Both the position numbers and the translations under genes were made by a program. From Trematomus loennbergii (Eukaryota; Chordata; Actinopteri; Perciformes; Nototheniidae): a DNA stretch of 64,000 nt. The notes under the pieces were generated by a model. It saw nothing but the letters and a program-made list of their open reading frames with translations, was not told the origin of the DNA and searched no databases. Every line of letters begins with the position of its first letter. The stretch's first letter is position 1. The DNA lies in NCBI GenBank assembly GCA_012861695.1, contig JAAOOA010000638.1, positions 78,501 to 142,500 of the forward strand, given 5' to 3'. Shown piece by piece: positions 10,104-20,004 of the stretch.

Positions 10104-11930
10104 GTTGTGCTCTTTGCAGCGCTAAAAAATCAACCGGTGTCCTCACAGAACAACGAGTGTCTATGTCTGAGGAGTGGGTGCACTTTAAGATCCAGTCCTC
10201 AGATTCAAGCAGATCAACATCTCTGGCCTCTTTGAGAAACAAGATTAGACGACATGAGACGTCCAGAGCACACAAAATAGCCAAGGAGCTCACGGAGAAG
10301 GGTGGACAGGATTTAGTTGGAAATTTGGTGAGAGCTGTATCAGAGACTGTGTTTGCAGAGACAGATTCTGTATTCAGAACAGCATACTATCTTGCGAAGA
10401 TGAAACGACCTTTTACTGACCATGATAGTCTCATTGAGCTTCAGGAAAAAAATGGTGCCAACATGGGCACTAGTCTGCACTCAAGGTACAGTTCCACAAA
10501 AATTGTAGAACACATAGCAAAAGATATGCAGAAAAAAATATGCAAATGCAAAGCAAGGAATTCCTGTGTGACCTCGGACTCATGTTTGATGCACTGTCTG
10601 AACTTGCAAACCTGTCTCAGCAACTCCAGGCCCATTCTGTCACACTCTTGAGAGCAGACCATCTTCTAAAGCGCACCATCAGAGTGCTGGCATCATTCAT
10701 AGATACCCAAGGAGAGAAATTAGAGGAGGCAAGCTTTGGGACATTTAGGATCTGTTGAAGTTTGAATAAATATCTAATGCATTGAAAAATATGTATGATT
10801 ATTGTGTGATATTTGTGCAGATCTATGCGAAACAAAGATGTTTTTTTAAGTGTAGAATATGATGTGTGGGTCAGGACATCTGTAGCATGACCATATTTAT
10901 TGTATATTACTTACTTAGATTTTGATAAAAATGTCGATTAATTGTTCAACCCTAGAAGATAAGTGGGCTTTTTCCATCATTGTTCATTCTTTTATTTTTT
11001 ATTTTTTTTTATTGTAATGTCACTGGCAGTTAAAAGTCACATAAAAATGCTTATAATACATTGACATGTTGATAACACATAACCAGTCTCAAGACTAGTC
11101 TATGCATTAGTGCATTAGTGTTCATGAGGTGTTGCTTCGAGACGGGTGTCGCTCCGCAATGCGTCGCTCTAGGATGGATGAGTACGATTATTACAGTATA
11201 CCCACTACAAAAAAGTAGACTACACCACTGCCTGGCAGATACTGTCTAAAATGCTGCGTGATGAAACACAAGGATTATTAGATCAAGGATTATTCTGAAA
11301 CAGTATGGAGCTCAAAGGCTTTCTCTCTTGCCGGTTATACCACAAGGTGAGTTCCTTTTTATTTCCTGCTTCTTCACACACATGCTCTCCAGTACAGGTT
11401 AGCTCTGAGTGTTAGCGATGCTAATGTAAACACCGACCATATTACGTCCAAAACAGTCGGGCATTGTTTCTGATAGCAACGTTTCTGATAGTGCTGTGGG
11501 TCCGCCGCCGATTTGACGTCATATCGGCGGCAAATCTGGATCAGCTCCATTGTACCCCCGTTTTTAGAGATGTGGGTACGGAGGGAAAAAGAGAGGGTTT
11601 TATTTTCTGACGCTGCGTGAGTTCCCCGACACACCGGGGACACATATTTATGTATTAAAGACATAAAAAAGTGCATTTTGCATGATAGGTCCCCTTTAAA
11701 CAGTTTGTCCACTAATACTATTTTTCAAAGATGTTAAAAGTTTATCACATCTTTCAATGAAACATCTTAACTTGAAAAGTCCCTTAAGCTTATCCATGAA
11801 TTAATAAAATACATTATTTCCCTTTTAAAAGTAGTGGAGTAAAAGTATAAAGTAGCTTTAAATGGAAATACTCAAGTAAAGTACGTCAGAAGCATACTAG
11901 TACTTGAGTAAATGTACTTCCCACTCAGAC

Positions 11931-12551
11931 ACTTCAGCTTTACTTGGACATATTATTGTTTTATGGTTCAGTGATATAACTCTTTCTGTTTGTTTATACT
12001 TTTTTAAATTATATTCCTCACTTTTTATTGTCACTTTCAGTCCTACTCTGTAAAGCACTTCTGTGTCAAGCATGAAAGGTGCTATATAAATAAAGCGTAT
12101 TAGTATTATTATTATTATAGACACAAACAGATCAGCCGGATTATCCAGAAAGTTCTCAATTTGTTCTCCTCTTTCCTCTTGTCTCTTTTGAACTACATTT
12201 GTTTACGACCCTCTTCAAAGTCAAAGGAAACTCGAAGCAGTCAAATGTTGTTTTTCTTATTTCGAGTACACGACACAAGATTAGTGTGTGTGGGCGAAGG
12301 ACACAAGGTGTGTGTGTCATAAAACAACCCAATGACTTGACTGCTGACAGGTTTATAGGTTCTGCTCTCATGTGACAAAACAAGAGAGACCTAGAGACTC
12401 CGGGAACCTCCCCATCATCGTTTCTCTTTCTCGAACCAGCAAATGGAAAAGCCACTGCAATGCTTTCTTGTTGTTTTTGCAAACTCTCTGGAGTCATTTC
12501 AAAACAAAAGCCCTCGTCTGGTGGAAGACACTTGATGATGGATAAGGTTTA
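11931..12551. other. Mostly unique DNA with one LINE-type tail
   Basis: At about 12046-12118 a tail reads CTGTAAAGCACTTCTGTGTC, then AAAGGTGCTATATAAATAAAG and a TATTATTATT run, so it is a plus-strand LINE/SINE 3' end. The rest (12119-12551) has no family I recognise; the frame at 12156-12497 lacks any protein signature. Confidence 0.5.
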
Positions 12552-13374
12552 CAGAGGTGGGAAGTAGTGGAGTACAAATACTTTGTTACTGTACTTAAGT
12601 ACATTTCTCTGTATCAGTACTTTACTCCACTACTTATTTTTCTGACTTTTTACTTTTACTTCTTACATTTTGAACCCAAATACCTGTACTTTCTACTTCT
12701 TACATGTTGAACACAAATACCTGTACTTTCTACTTCTTACATGTTGAACACAAATACCTGTACTTTCTACTTCTTACATGTTGAACTCAATACCTGTACT
12801 TTCTACTTCTTACATTTTGAACACAAATACCTGAACTTTCTACTTCTTAGCATGTTGAACACAAATACCTGTACTTTCTACTTCTCATTTGAACACAAAT
12901 ACCTGTACTTTCTACTTCTTACATTTGAACCCAAATACCTGTACTTTCTACTTCTTACATTTCCCAAACAGGCTGGTTCCTTTAGTTTGAATGTGTGTTT
13001 GGTGGCGTGATCATTATTATTTAGAGTCATTGCGTGCCTATTGATTTGAACACGATCCGTGTATCCATCATTTCCTGGTCTTCTCTAAAGAAGAGGGACC
13101 AATGAAAACGTTGTCATGTTGCCGTTGTTCAGCATGGAAACATTCATTAGCTAACAATGACATTATTGTTCTATTAATATAAAGGGAGGTCAGGTACTCT
13201 TTAAAACAGCTGCTAGTTATGGGTACTTTTTACTGAAGTACATTTCAAAGCCCTCTTTACTTTTACTTGAGTAAAGAAGTTTAGTCAGTACTTCTACTTT
13301 TACCAGAGTATTTTTAAACACGAGTATCTGTACTTCTACTTGAGTAAACGATGTGTGTACTTTTGCCATCTCTG
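12552..13374 (-). mobile_element. Family A hAT-like element, full-length, reverse orientation
   Basis: Both ends are present: CAGAGGTGGGAAGTAGTGGA at the left and TTTGCCATCTCTG at the right, forming short imperfect inverted ends. It holds about nine units of the 37-bp repeat (12650-12965). The flanking octamers AAGGTTTA and GCAATTAG do not match, so no target duplication is demonstrable. There is no transposase frame; the frame at 12741-13010 is repeat-derived. Confidence 0.8.
12650..12965 (-). repeat. 37-bp minisatellite in a family A element
   Basis: Units read on the plus strand as ACCTGTACTTTCTACTTCTT followed by an ACATGTTGAACACAAAT-type spacer, with small deletions between units. The same unit is amplified further at 47085-47700. 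Confidence 0.9.
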
Positions 13375-13520
13375 GCAATTAGTCTCACCTGTTCCTCGTT
13401 ATCGTCCCTCTCCCTTTGTATTTAGTCTCTGTCCACATTCCTCTCGTTGCCAGTTCGTCTTTGTTCCAGCAGTTTGTTCCCCTAATGTCTGACTCTAGTG
13501 TTCATCTTGTACCTGTTCTC
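13375..13520. other. Spacer between inverted family A copies
   Basis: A 146-bp spacer containing CTCACCTGTTCCTCGTTATC and TTTGTATTTAGTCTCTGTCC. Such sequence resembles the flank or untranslated part of a fish mobile element, but I cannot name it. Confidence 0.35.
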
Positions 13521-13757
13521 CAGAGATGGCAAAAGTACAAACATCCTTTACTCAAGTAGAAGTACAGATACTCGTGTTTAAAAATACTCTGGTGAAAGTA
13601 GAAGTACTGACTAAACTTCTTCTCAAGTAAAAGTAAAGAGGGCTTTGAAATGTACTTCAGTAAAAGTACCCATAACTAGCAGCTGTTTTAAAGAGTACCT
13701 GACCTCCCTTTATATTAATAGAACAATAATGTCATTGTTAGCTAATGAATGTTTCGA
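13521..13757 (+). mobile_element. Family A element, 3'-truncated copy
   Basis: It starts CAGAGATGGCAAAAGTACA and follows the family A consensus to AGCTAATGAATGTTTC, then departs. It is nearly identical, in inverse, to 13140-13374, which makes a large hairpin-capable pair with the preceding copy. Confidence 0.8.
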
Positions 13758-14612
13758 TGGGTTTACAAAACCCAAACAAATCTCTTAACATCCATAGAAA
13801 GTTAGACAACAAGCAAAAACCTTATTTCTATCAAAAAAAGTTCAAAGGTTTTACCAAAATCACAGAGAGAGGGAGATGTTGTTTTAATTGATGGACGCCC
13901 AATCTCCTGAACAGGCTGATATATAGCTCAGTGGTTGTTATTGATCCCAAAGCTAAAATGTTCCAAATTGGGATCAATAAAGTACATCTTATCTTATCTT
14001 GTCTTATAGAGCAGCCCATAAGAATATTTTGTGATCATGTGACAAGAGACGGTGGGGAAACATTCAATAAGAAACCAAAATAATGCAAACATACATCCTC
14101 TAAGTCACATGTTGCTTCTTGCATTGTTTCACAGATACTTCTATATGAAGATTGATGCAGTTCCCTCCAATGTTTTATTTATTTTTCTTTAAGACTCGCA
14201 CCAGCTTAATATCTACGAATCATATTTTTAAATTTGAAAAGGGATGACATGCTGATGTGGCTTTTTAGAAAACAGAATATCATTCAATAGGTTTCTCCAT
14301 CCCCCTTTGTGGTGTCAAAAAGTTTCATTAAAATCAACTTTTTTTGACGGGGAACAAAACAAGATGAGTTCAGTTCTTCTTCTCCATCATAGATCATTGT
14401 CCTGCGTGAAATTGCCTGAAATATTACAAGGCATTTCTCTGTGATAAAACGTCATGTTGAATTTGTTCTCTGTTGCTGAAAATCTTCTTGTAACTGCATC
14501 AGAGCAACAGAAAGAAAAGGTATTACCATGTCAACACTTGTTTTTTTCTTCTGGAAAATGACACGATTTATGTGACAGTTGCTGCTTAAAGGGAAGAATG
14601 AAGAACTGTTTT
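13758..14612. other. Mostly unannotated; short element tail near 13975
   Basis: A TTGGGATCAATAAAGTACAT segment followed by TATCTTATCTTGTCTTAT (about 13967-14007) looks like the 3' tail of a LINE or SINE ending in TATCT repeats. The remainder shows no recognised family and no credible frame. Confidence 0.45.
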
Positions 14613-15003
14613 GAAGCCTCCCTATTATACTCTTTTTCAAAAATATATTACAGGTCTCAGATATATACAGAACATGTCTCTGATTGGCTGAAACACCAAA
14701 CAGATCATTGCAGCATTACCCATAATCCCCTCTGTTTCAGCCCTGTTTCCAAAGTGCTGATTCTCTGTCTGTTACTTTAGATGAAAATAAGGAGCCCTCC
14801 CCACGCCCCTCTGAGAGACATTTGGTTACAAAGAACTCAATGGTGCTCTAGGAGGAGATTCAGGTGATAAGGGGGGGGGGGGGGGGGTTACCTTGGTTGC
14901 TGATTGGCTAATGGTTACACAAGACAAAACATCGTTATGACATCACAAAGTGGCCAAAATCTGATCAGCTCATTTTCAGACAGGTTTTTATATAAATGGA
15001 TCA
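14613..15003. mobile_element. Partial element related to the left half of family D
   Basis: It shares CAGGTCTCAGATATATAC, then CACCAAACAGATCA and CCAAAGTGCTGATTCT, with 8705-8850, the left half of the family D element. Both share the same order of blocks. A run of 17 G interrupts it at 14871-14887. Ends are not clear, so the boundaries are approximate. Confidence 0.55.
14871..14887 (+). repeat. Homopolymer of 17 G
   Basis: An uninterrupted G run preceded by GTGATAA and followed by TTACC. Length in such runs is unreliable in assemblies. It can form G-quadruplex structure. Confidence 0.95.
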
Positions 15004-15014
15004 GGACAAAGAAC

Positions 15015-15118
15015 TTGTGTCCGGTGCCTTGCTCAAGGGCACCACGGCAGGGCAGGAGGTGAACTGGGACTATGTCAGGGAAAAGCGCTTTATAAATACA
15101 TTTTACTTACTTACTTAT
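15015..15118 (+). mobile_element. SINE fragment with LINE-like tail
   Basis: It contains GTGCCTTGCTCAAGGGCACC, typical of the central region of fish SINEs, and ends AAAGCGCTTTATAAATACAT followed by TTACTTACTTACTTA. The tRNA-like head is missing. Confidence 0.6.
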
Positions 15119-15817
15119 CAGGTCGTTTAGAAGAGACAAAGATGAGAACAAATGTATTCCTGCTGCGAAAGCTTTCTGTGCAGGTGATGAGATTCTCTCT
15201 GCTTCTTTACCTCTCTCTGTCCTCTTGATCTTTCTAATAGAAACCAATATCTGCACACTCTGTGTTTAAGCTAGCATGGGACGGCTGCAAAAGTCATCTT
15301 ACAGTTCACTAGATAACTGCCCCGAAGAAATCTGTTATTTCTCTTCCTCCTCTGAGCAATGTAATACTGAGAAAGAGCAGCGGTTCATGTCCAGAACCTG
15401 ATGGTATTACCTTGTCTGCATTTCACACTGACATGTTAAGTGATAGTGGACTCTTTCACTGAGAATTCTCCTTAGTGCATATTGACTTTTGCATTTACAG
15501 CTGTCTGGAACTCATTTCATGCTTGGCGGTGCTCTTTTTTCCATAAGCAGCCTGAGGAAGTGTAGAAACACAACGTGAAATCACCTGATAGAGATGTTAG
15601 GATTAACTGTGGTGTCATCGTGAAGTGGCCTCTACTGTACATGTTCTACTTTTTAATGCGGCTTTAATTCTATTTTGAGATGTTAGAATAAAGTACCTCT
15701 TATCTTATCTTATTATCTTACATGGCCTGGGAGGAAATACATTGACATTCATGCATTGACATACGATACTATACGATAATACTTTAATGTTCAGTTCAAG
15801 TCTAAAATGTGTTCTAC
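15119..15817. other. Mostly unannotated; TATCT-type tail near 15690
   Basis: No gene signal. Near 15675-15722 the sequence TTAGAATAAAGTACCTCTTA leads into a CTTATCTTATCTTATTATCTTA run, a likely retroposon tail like the one near 13980. Confidence 0.45.
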
Positions 15818-15821
15818 TTAA

Positions 15822-16770
15822 CCTGTTAAACCCCACGGACCCGCCGAAGGGTCCGAAAATGCTACATCTGCTAGCACCAGTGTGATCTCTGAAGTGTCAT
15901 TTATGAAACTATTAAAGTTCCACACCCAGCTGACGGGAAGAAACTCAGCTAACTGACTATACGAAAAAAAAAAATAATAATAATAATAATTCCCAAGAAG
16001 CCTTTCAATGAGCCCTTAGCAAATACCGACTAATGCTATTTCTGCTCATAACTCACAAAATTATCATTTATAATGATACTTTCTGCACAAACAACACATC
16101 ATCTGAAAGCTGAGATTCCACAGATTCCATGGGTATACACCCCATCACTGCAGGCAATAATTCACTGAGCTAGCAGCCAAAACATAGCAAATAAACAACA
16201 TCGGTTTTCAAATCCATGACAATAATTAGCAGGTTACATTTTACAATAATTTCTTTTCTTTTTTTTTTTTATGGAATGAATAACTATAGTGATGATTCAA
16301 TGTTATAAAATGATTTTTACAGTCTGGTACCTGAAAAAGGTCAAATGGCACTGATGGAACCAGATGTGCCCAAATGTGCCCAAAGCTTATTCCGCCTGGA
16401 CTTTCTTCCCTAAACCTCTCTAAAAAGGTCAATTTTCACTTGTTTTGCCTCAATCTTGATACAGGGTACTTATTATATGTTATAGCTTTTAGTCTACTAA
16501 CCCATCATTCAAGGGTGGTTTATAAGTAATGGTTTTTTATTTAGGCGGAGGTAAGAATTTACACTTTTTTACTATGTTCCATCTGAATTTACTCTGACAC
16601 AGAAACATCTATATTGATTCTGACACTTCTACATCCATCTCACAGATGTAACCTTGCTTTGAGAAAAAAGATGATTAATTAAACCCTTTTAGAAGTGAAG
16701 TTATAGTCATTTGTTCTGGCATGTCATTTTCGAGCCTGAAACCTGAAAAACAGGCTTGGGGTCTAACAGG
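15822..16770. mobile_element. Family B piggyBac-like element, copy 2
   Basis: The left TTAA is at 15818-15821, followed by CCTGTTAAACCCC. The right end reads GTCTAACAGG, and the expected TTAA has decayed to TGAA (16771-16774). Shared landmarks include AAACTCAGCTAACTGA near the left and CTTGATACAGGGTACTTATT internally. At about 950 bp it is shorter than copy 1. Confidence 0.75.
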
Positions 16771-18412
16771 TGAATCTTCTACTGCCTGAATCTGCTTCAT
16801 GGTTTCCACTTTCTTTGCATCATTTGTTCTTTTTTAATTCAGCAGGTGAATCCATATGTTCATAAAATAATGTGTGTGAGTTTCACTGTGTGCATTAAAC
16901 TAAAACTGAGCATTTTCTGTCAGCTCAGATTTCATTCCTGCTTTTTTAAACTCTAGTCTGTGCTCATGTTGGTGGATAGGCTGAATCTGCTTCATGAAAG
17001 GCAGGTTTCACTATCAATAAAATCATTACTGATCCTAAACATCTTGGTTTCTTATTTTTCTAAGGTCACATTGTTCTGCTGTCTTACATAAACACTTCAG
17101 TAAAAACATCTTATCACATTTCTTATCTCTTGTATCTATCTGCATTGTATTTGATATTGAGGTCATCCCAAAGTAATGGAAAGTAATTATATTGCTATAG
17201 TCAGATTTCTTTTTACGGGTAACCAGTGATTTCTTCTGGCGTAATACACTTTTAAAGTAACCCTCCCAACCCGGACTAAATCGACCAGAGCTGGGAAGTA
17301 GTTTTTGCAAATTTGGTGTCTTCATTAACTTAAATTAGCTCGAAGTCGTACTTTTGAAGCAACATATGCTTCGATCTCTCCTTGATTTCCTTCGTAATCG
17401 AACCATTTAGAAACAAATGTGACATTAAGCCCCTCACTAACTTAGAGAGGCTTTAAAAACAAAACCAGTCGAAATATTTCCACTGGCTTCACACCCAATT
17501 TCAGTTTAGCTGCTTCCTGTTACCCCCAAATCTAATTAAAAGCTCTTAATTTAGCTGCGATGTCCACAAAGTGAGACGCTCTCTGATGGCGTGAATGATG
17601 AACTGCTGTAATAAAAATAAGCTTTAAAACCATCTTTTATTAATCGAGTCTTAATCACATCGAGAGCAACTACTTGTGTTGATGTTCTCTGCTGCAATTA
17701 AAACTGATAAAAAAGGGTTATGAGATTGCTAAATTGTATAAATATCCCAAATGTCTCCATGAGGAGTACTTGAAATACTGTCTGAATGTGTTTAAATTGC
17801 AGTGAAAACGTTGGGTTTAGATATTAAAATGTTCCGTCTCTGTTATGCACAGCGTTTGGAGACAGTCATTGGTTGTGTTTGTCTGTGAGCTTGAGAGCAA
17901 TTTAACAGAAGACTGATGTTCCCTCCTCAGGTGTTTCCATTTTAAATCATTTCTGTATGGTCTGAGGACGCAAAACTCCCCAAAGTTTTATAATAAAAAC
18001 GCAACAATTTGATTAAAGTCTGAAAGTCTTTCATCGTATTTTTTCCATATTTATATATATGCTGCTCAGATTTATCCTGACCCCCTTGAATGGGAAAATG
18101 GAGGGTTTCAGATTTGCCCTTGAGCAAACCACTGTCATGTGACCCTGACCTCTGACCTCTGACCTCTCCACATGCGAGCAAGGAGAGATTTAACCTGAAG
18201 GGATTAAGGAAGCAGAACAAAAGGAGGGAGAATTATAATTTCCTCTCAGGTCCTTCACAGTGTCAGAAGGATAAAGCTTTTCTTGGGTTAACCTTTCATT
18301 ATGAGGTGATTCTTCTATGCACTTTAAACAGTGTTCAGATTCTTATTCAACCTCACTTTCTCTCAGTAATGATGTCTTCTGCCCTCATTACATGTTTACT
18401 TTAGTGACTCTG
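16771..18412. other. Apparently unique 1.6-kb stretch
   Basis: I see no transposon ends, arrays or coding exons. The blocks at about 17330-17620 and 17690-17900 are non-repetitive and AT-rich. TCTGACC is tandemly repeated three times near 18150-18168. The frames at 17035-17325 and 17942-18220 on the minus strand have no recognisable domains. Confidence 0.4.
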
Positions 18413-18745
18413 CAGGTCTTCCAAGAAATGTCGCCAAGACAGGAGCTGAGTGTAGGTTGTTATTGGAAGCTGTGTGTGGAGAAGACCTGCATGTAAGTGA
18501 TGATGTGCAACACGACGGTCAATCATTAGAAAAAGATCACCTGACAATAAGTGATCCTGATGTGAAGCAGATTTAAAAACGCCATTAAAAAAAATACAAA
18601 TAAAAGATGCACTCGAGTGAGAATTGGATGTTTTGTTTTATTGAGTGAAGTTATTTATTAATGAACGAGCGAGGTCTTCCAAGAAATGTCGCCAAGACAG
18701 GAGCTGACTGTAGGGTTTTATTGGAAGCGGTGTGTGGAAAAGATT
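18413..18745 (+). repeat. Local direct duplication, about 75 bp, 258 bp apart
   Basis: AGGTCTTCCAAGAAATGTCG at about 18414 recurs at about 18672 with the following 50 bases nearly intact (CCAAGACAGGAGCTGA...). A neighbouring block, ATGCACTCGAGTGAGAATTG at 18607, recurs at 21862. Together these show the flanks of the 18.7-21.8 kb region have been duplicated locally. Confidence 0.8.
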
Positions 18746-18797
18746 CAAGATTCAAGGCTTTATTGTCATTTGTACATTAGCTACAGTGTAGATATAT
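18741..18797. mobile_element. Family G fragment
   Basis: AGATTCAAGATTCAAGGCTT followed by TATTGTCATTTGTACAT matches the edge of the family G copies at 42475 and, in reverse, 57545-57575. Confidence 0.6.
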
Positions 18798-19470
18798 AGG
18801 AGGATACGTCCTGACCCAGAAAGCGACGCTACTTCTGGTCCAGGCTCTCATCATCTCACGCCTAGACTACTGCAACTCCCTCCTGGCTGGTCTGCCTGCG
18901 TGTGCCATCCGACCTCTGCAGCTCATCCAGAATGCAGCGGCTCGTCTGGTCTTCAACCTTCCTACATTTTCCCACACCACTTACTTGCGTACCATGCTGT
19001 GAATGGATCTGGCCCTTCCTACATCCAGGACTTGGTTAAAGTGTACACCCCAGCACGTGCACTCTGCTCTGCATCGGCCAAACGGCTCGCTGCACCCGCA
19101 CTGCGAGGGGGACCCAAGTTCCCATCAGCAAAAACACGTGGGTTTGCTATCCTGGCTCCAAAGTGGGGAATGAGCTCCCCATTGACATCAGGACAGCAGA
19201 TCGCTCACACATCTTCCGGCGCAGACTGAAAACTCATCTCTTTCGACTCCACTTCGAGCGATAGAATGACTAACGAAGCATTTATATACTAATAAAGGAC
19301 TGGCTTATCTAAAGCCAGTTGAGTAGCACTTGAAATGTTCTGGCTCTATGAAACCTGATGTACTTATATGATTCTGTTTTCTTCTAGTTTGTATCTTCTT
19401 GGTCGAATGCACTTACTGTAAGTCGCTTTGGATAAAAGTGTCAGCTAAATGCAATGTAATGTAATGTAAT
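18797..19470 (+). mobile_element. Rex1/Babar-like LINE 3' end with decayed ORF2
   Basis: The plus-strand translation from about 18803 shows the C-terminal reverse-transcriptase region of CR1-clade LINEs: a RLDYCNSLLAGLP motif followed by PLQLIQNAAARLV. After a break near 18980 it continues as VNGSGPSYIQDLVKVYTP and finishes with an SHIFRRRLKTHLFRLHFER-type C terminus, stopping near 19264. The 3' tail is TAAGTCGCTTTGGATAAAAG, then AATGTAATGTAATGTAAT, as in teleost Rex1. The N-terminal nuclease and catalytic core are absent, so it is a 5'-truncated, dead copy. The 109-codon ATG frame at 18900-19229 only partly follows the true frame. Confidence 0.85.
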
Positions 19471-19770
19471 ACACTTTATTTGTATAGCACCTTTCATGCA
19501 CAAAGCAGCCCAAAGTGCTTTACAGAAAACACAACAACAATATTAAATAATATTAAAATCAATACAGAACAAGATAAAACATCCACAGTGATAATATGTT
19601 AAAATAAAACAATTTAAAAAAGAAAATGAAATATCTAAAATGAAAGCAAAACAGAAAAAACACAGTCAAACTTGGACAATGATACTATGGAGAATTTAAA
19701 ATGAACCCAAATTAAAAGCCATATTAAAAAGATAGGTTTTTAATTTGCTTTTAAACATTTTAAGGGAGTT
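19471..19770 (-). mobile_element. LINE-type 3' tail, reverse orientation
   Basis: It starts ACACTTTATTTGTATAGCAC, then CTTTCATGCACAAAGCAGCC and AAAGTGCTTTACA. On the minus strand this is a GTAAAGCACTTTGGGCTGC..GTGCTATACAAATAAAGTGT terminus, usual for fish non-LTR elements. The A-rich region to about 19770 probably belongs to the same element's 3' untranslated part. Confidence 0.65.
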
Positions 19771-20004
19771 TGCTGTTCGAAGATCCACAATATCCAGATA
19801 TGGCAATGAAAAAGAAAAATCTTACATCACAGGCTCCTTCAACAGAGCAACATGAATATATTTCAGTCAGACAACTCAAGTGTTCTTAATGTGTTTATTA
19901 GAAGCAGCATATAGTTTGAGTTTGGCGTCTAGGCTCGGGCCTCATCACTCCACAGATTTACAAAGAACATTGAGTGATGATTAGATAATTATCCCCCGAG
20001 CCTA
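19771..20004. other. Flank of the 12-bp array
   Basis: It includes CACAGGCTCCTTCAACAGAGC, similar to the family G block CACAGGCTCCTCCAACAGTG near 42554. Otherwise nothing is recognised. Confidence 0.35.

Larger units (their letters stand above)
9324..10758 (+). pseudogene. hAT transposase-like gene (KIAA1586/zinc-finger type), three exons, internally deleted
   Basis: Three segments join with matching reading phase: exon 1 9324-9459 (donor GTAAGT), exon 2 9666-9758 (acceptor ACACAG, donor GTAAAT) and exon 3 from 10104 (acceptor TTCCAG). Exon 1 encodes a basic KRKQTTIFQCFTKF-type start. Exon 2 encodes a W..EF....PWL motif. The exon 2/3 join restores LGCALC, and about 45 residues later comes an RRHETSRAH motif, giving a C-x2-C...H-x5-H zinc finger like that of KIAA1586-like hAT-derived proteins. 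The expected initiator position reads CTG, with no upstream ATG before a stop. Near 10540 the frame jumps straight to a C-terminal-like segment (FLCDLGLMFDALSELANLSQ, 10561-10620; the frame ends at 10758). The central catalytic part is therefore deleted and the frame shifted. Transposase activity is very unlikely. Confidence 0.8.
9016..11230 (+). mobile_element. hAT transposon with perfect 8-bp target duplication
   Basis: The left end CAGTGGTGTAGTCTACGTGA and right end AGTAGACTACACCACTG are inverted repeats. CCTGGCAG flanks both sides exactly (9008-9015 and 11231-11238). An 8-bp duplication with CA..TG ends is the hAT signature. Subterminal GTATACCCACTA motifs occur near both ends (9053-9064 and 11198-11209). 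The interior holds a decayed three-exon transposase-like gene on the plus strand. The perfect target duplication suggests a fairly recent insertion, although the gene inside is already defective. Confidence 0.93.
8676..11695. mobile_element. Family D TTAA element split by a hAT insertion
   Basis: The right end reads GCATGATAGGTCCCCT followed by TTAA (11696-11699). The left end is a diverged inverse, ACACCTATCATGC at about 8686, with TTAG at 8672-8675 where TTAA is expected. A related full copy lies at 30149-31145. Removing the 2223-bp hAT and its duplicated site leaves about 800 bp. A TTAA target suggests Kolobok or piggyBac ancestry. No coding capacity of its own is visible. Confidence 0.65.
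7128..11930 (+). mobile_element. Composite R1-like element disrupted by nested insertions
   Basis: It begins CAGAGGTGGAAGAAGTACTC, the family R1 terminus, and carries a long 33-bp array (7133-8235). A diverged R1 body follows (accAGAGTGTAGGGATACTCTGTTACAG at 8231 on). R1-like sequence resumes at about 11825 (AAGTAGTGGAGTAAAAGTAT) and ends near 11925 at ACTTCCCACTCAG. Between about 8676 and 11695 lies a family D element, which itself contains a hAT. The right terminus is decayed and I could not match a target duplication. Confidence 0.6.

Noticed and set aside
10157..10758. Intact single-exon host gene in the 10-kb region
   Set aside because: The segment lies within a hAT with a clear target duplication, begins in the middle of a spliced model, and has a frame break with loss of the central domain.
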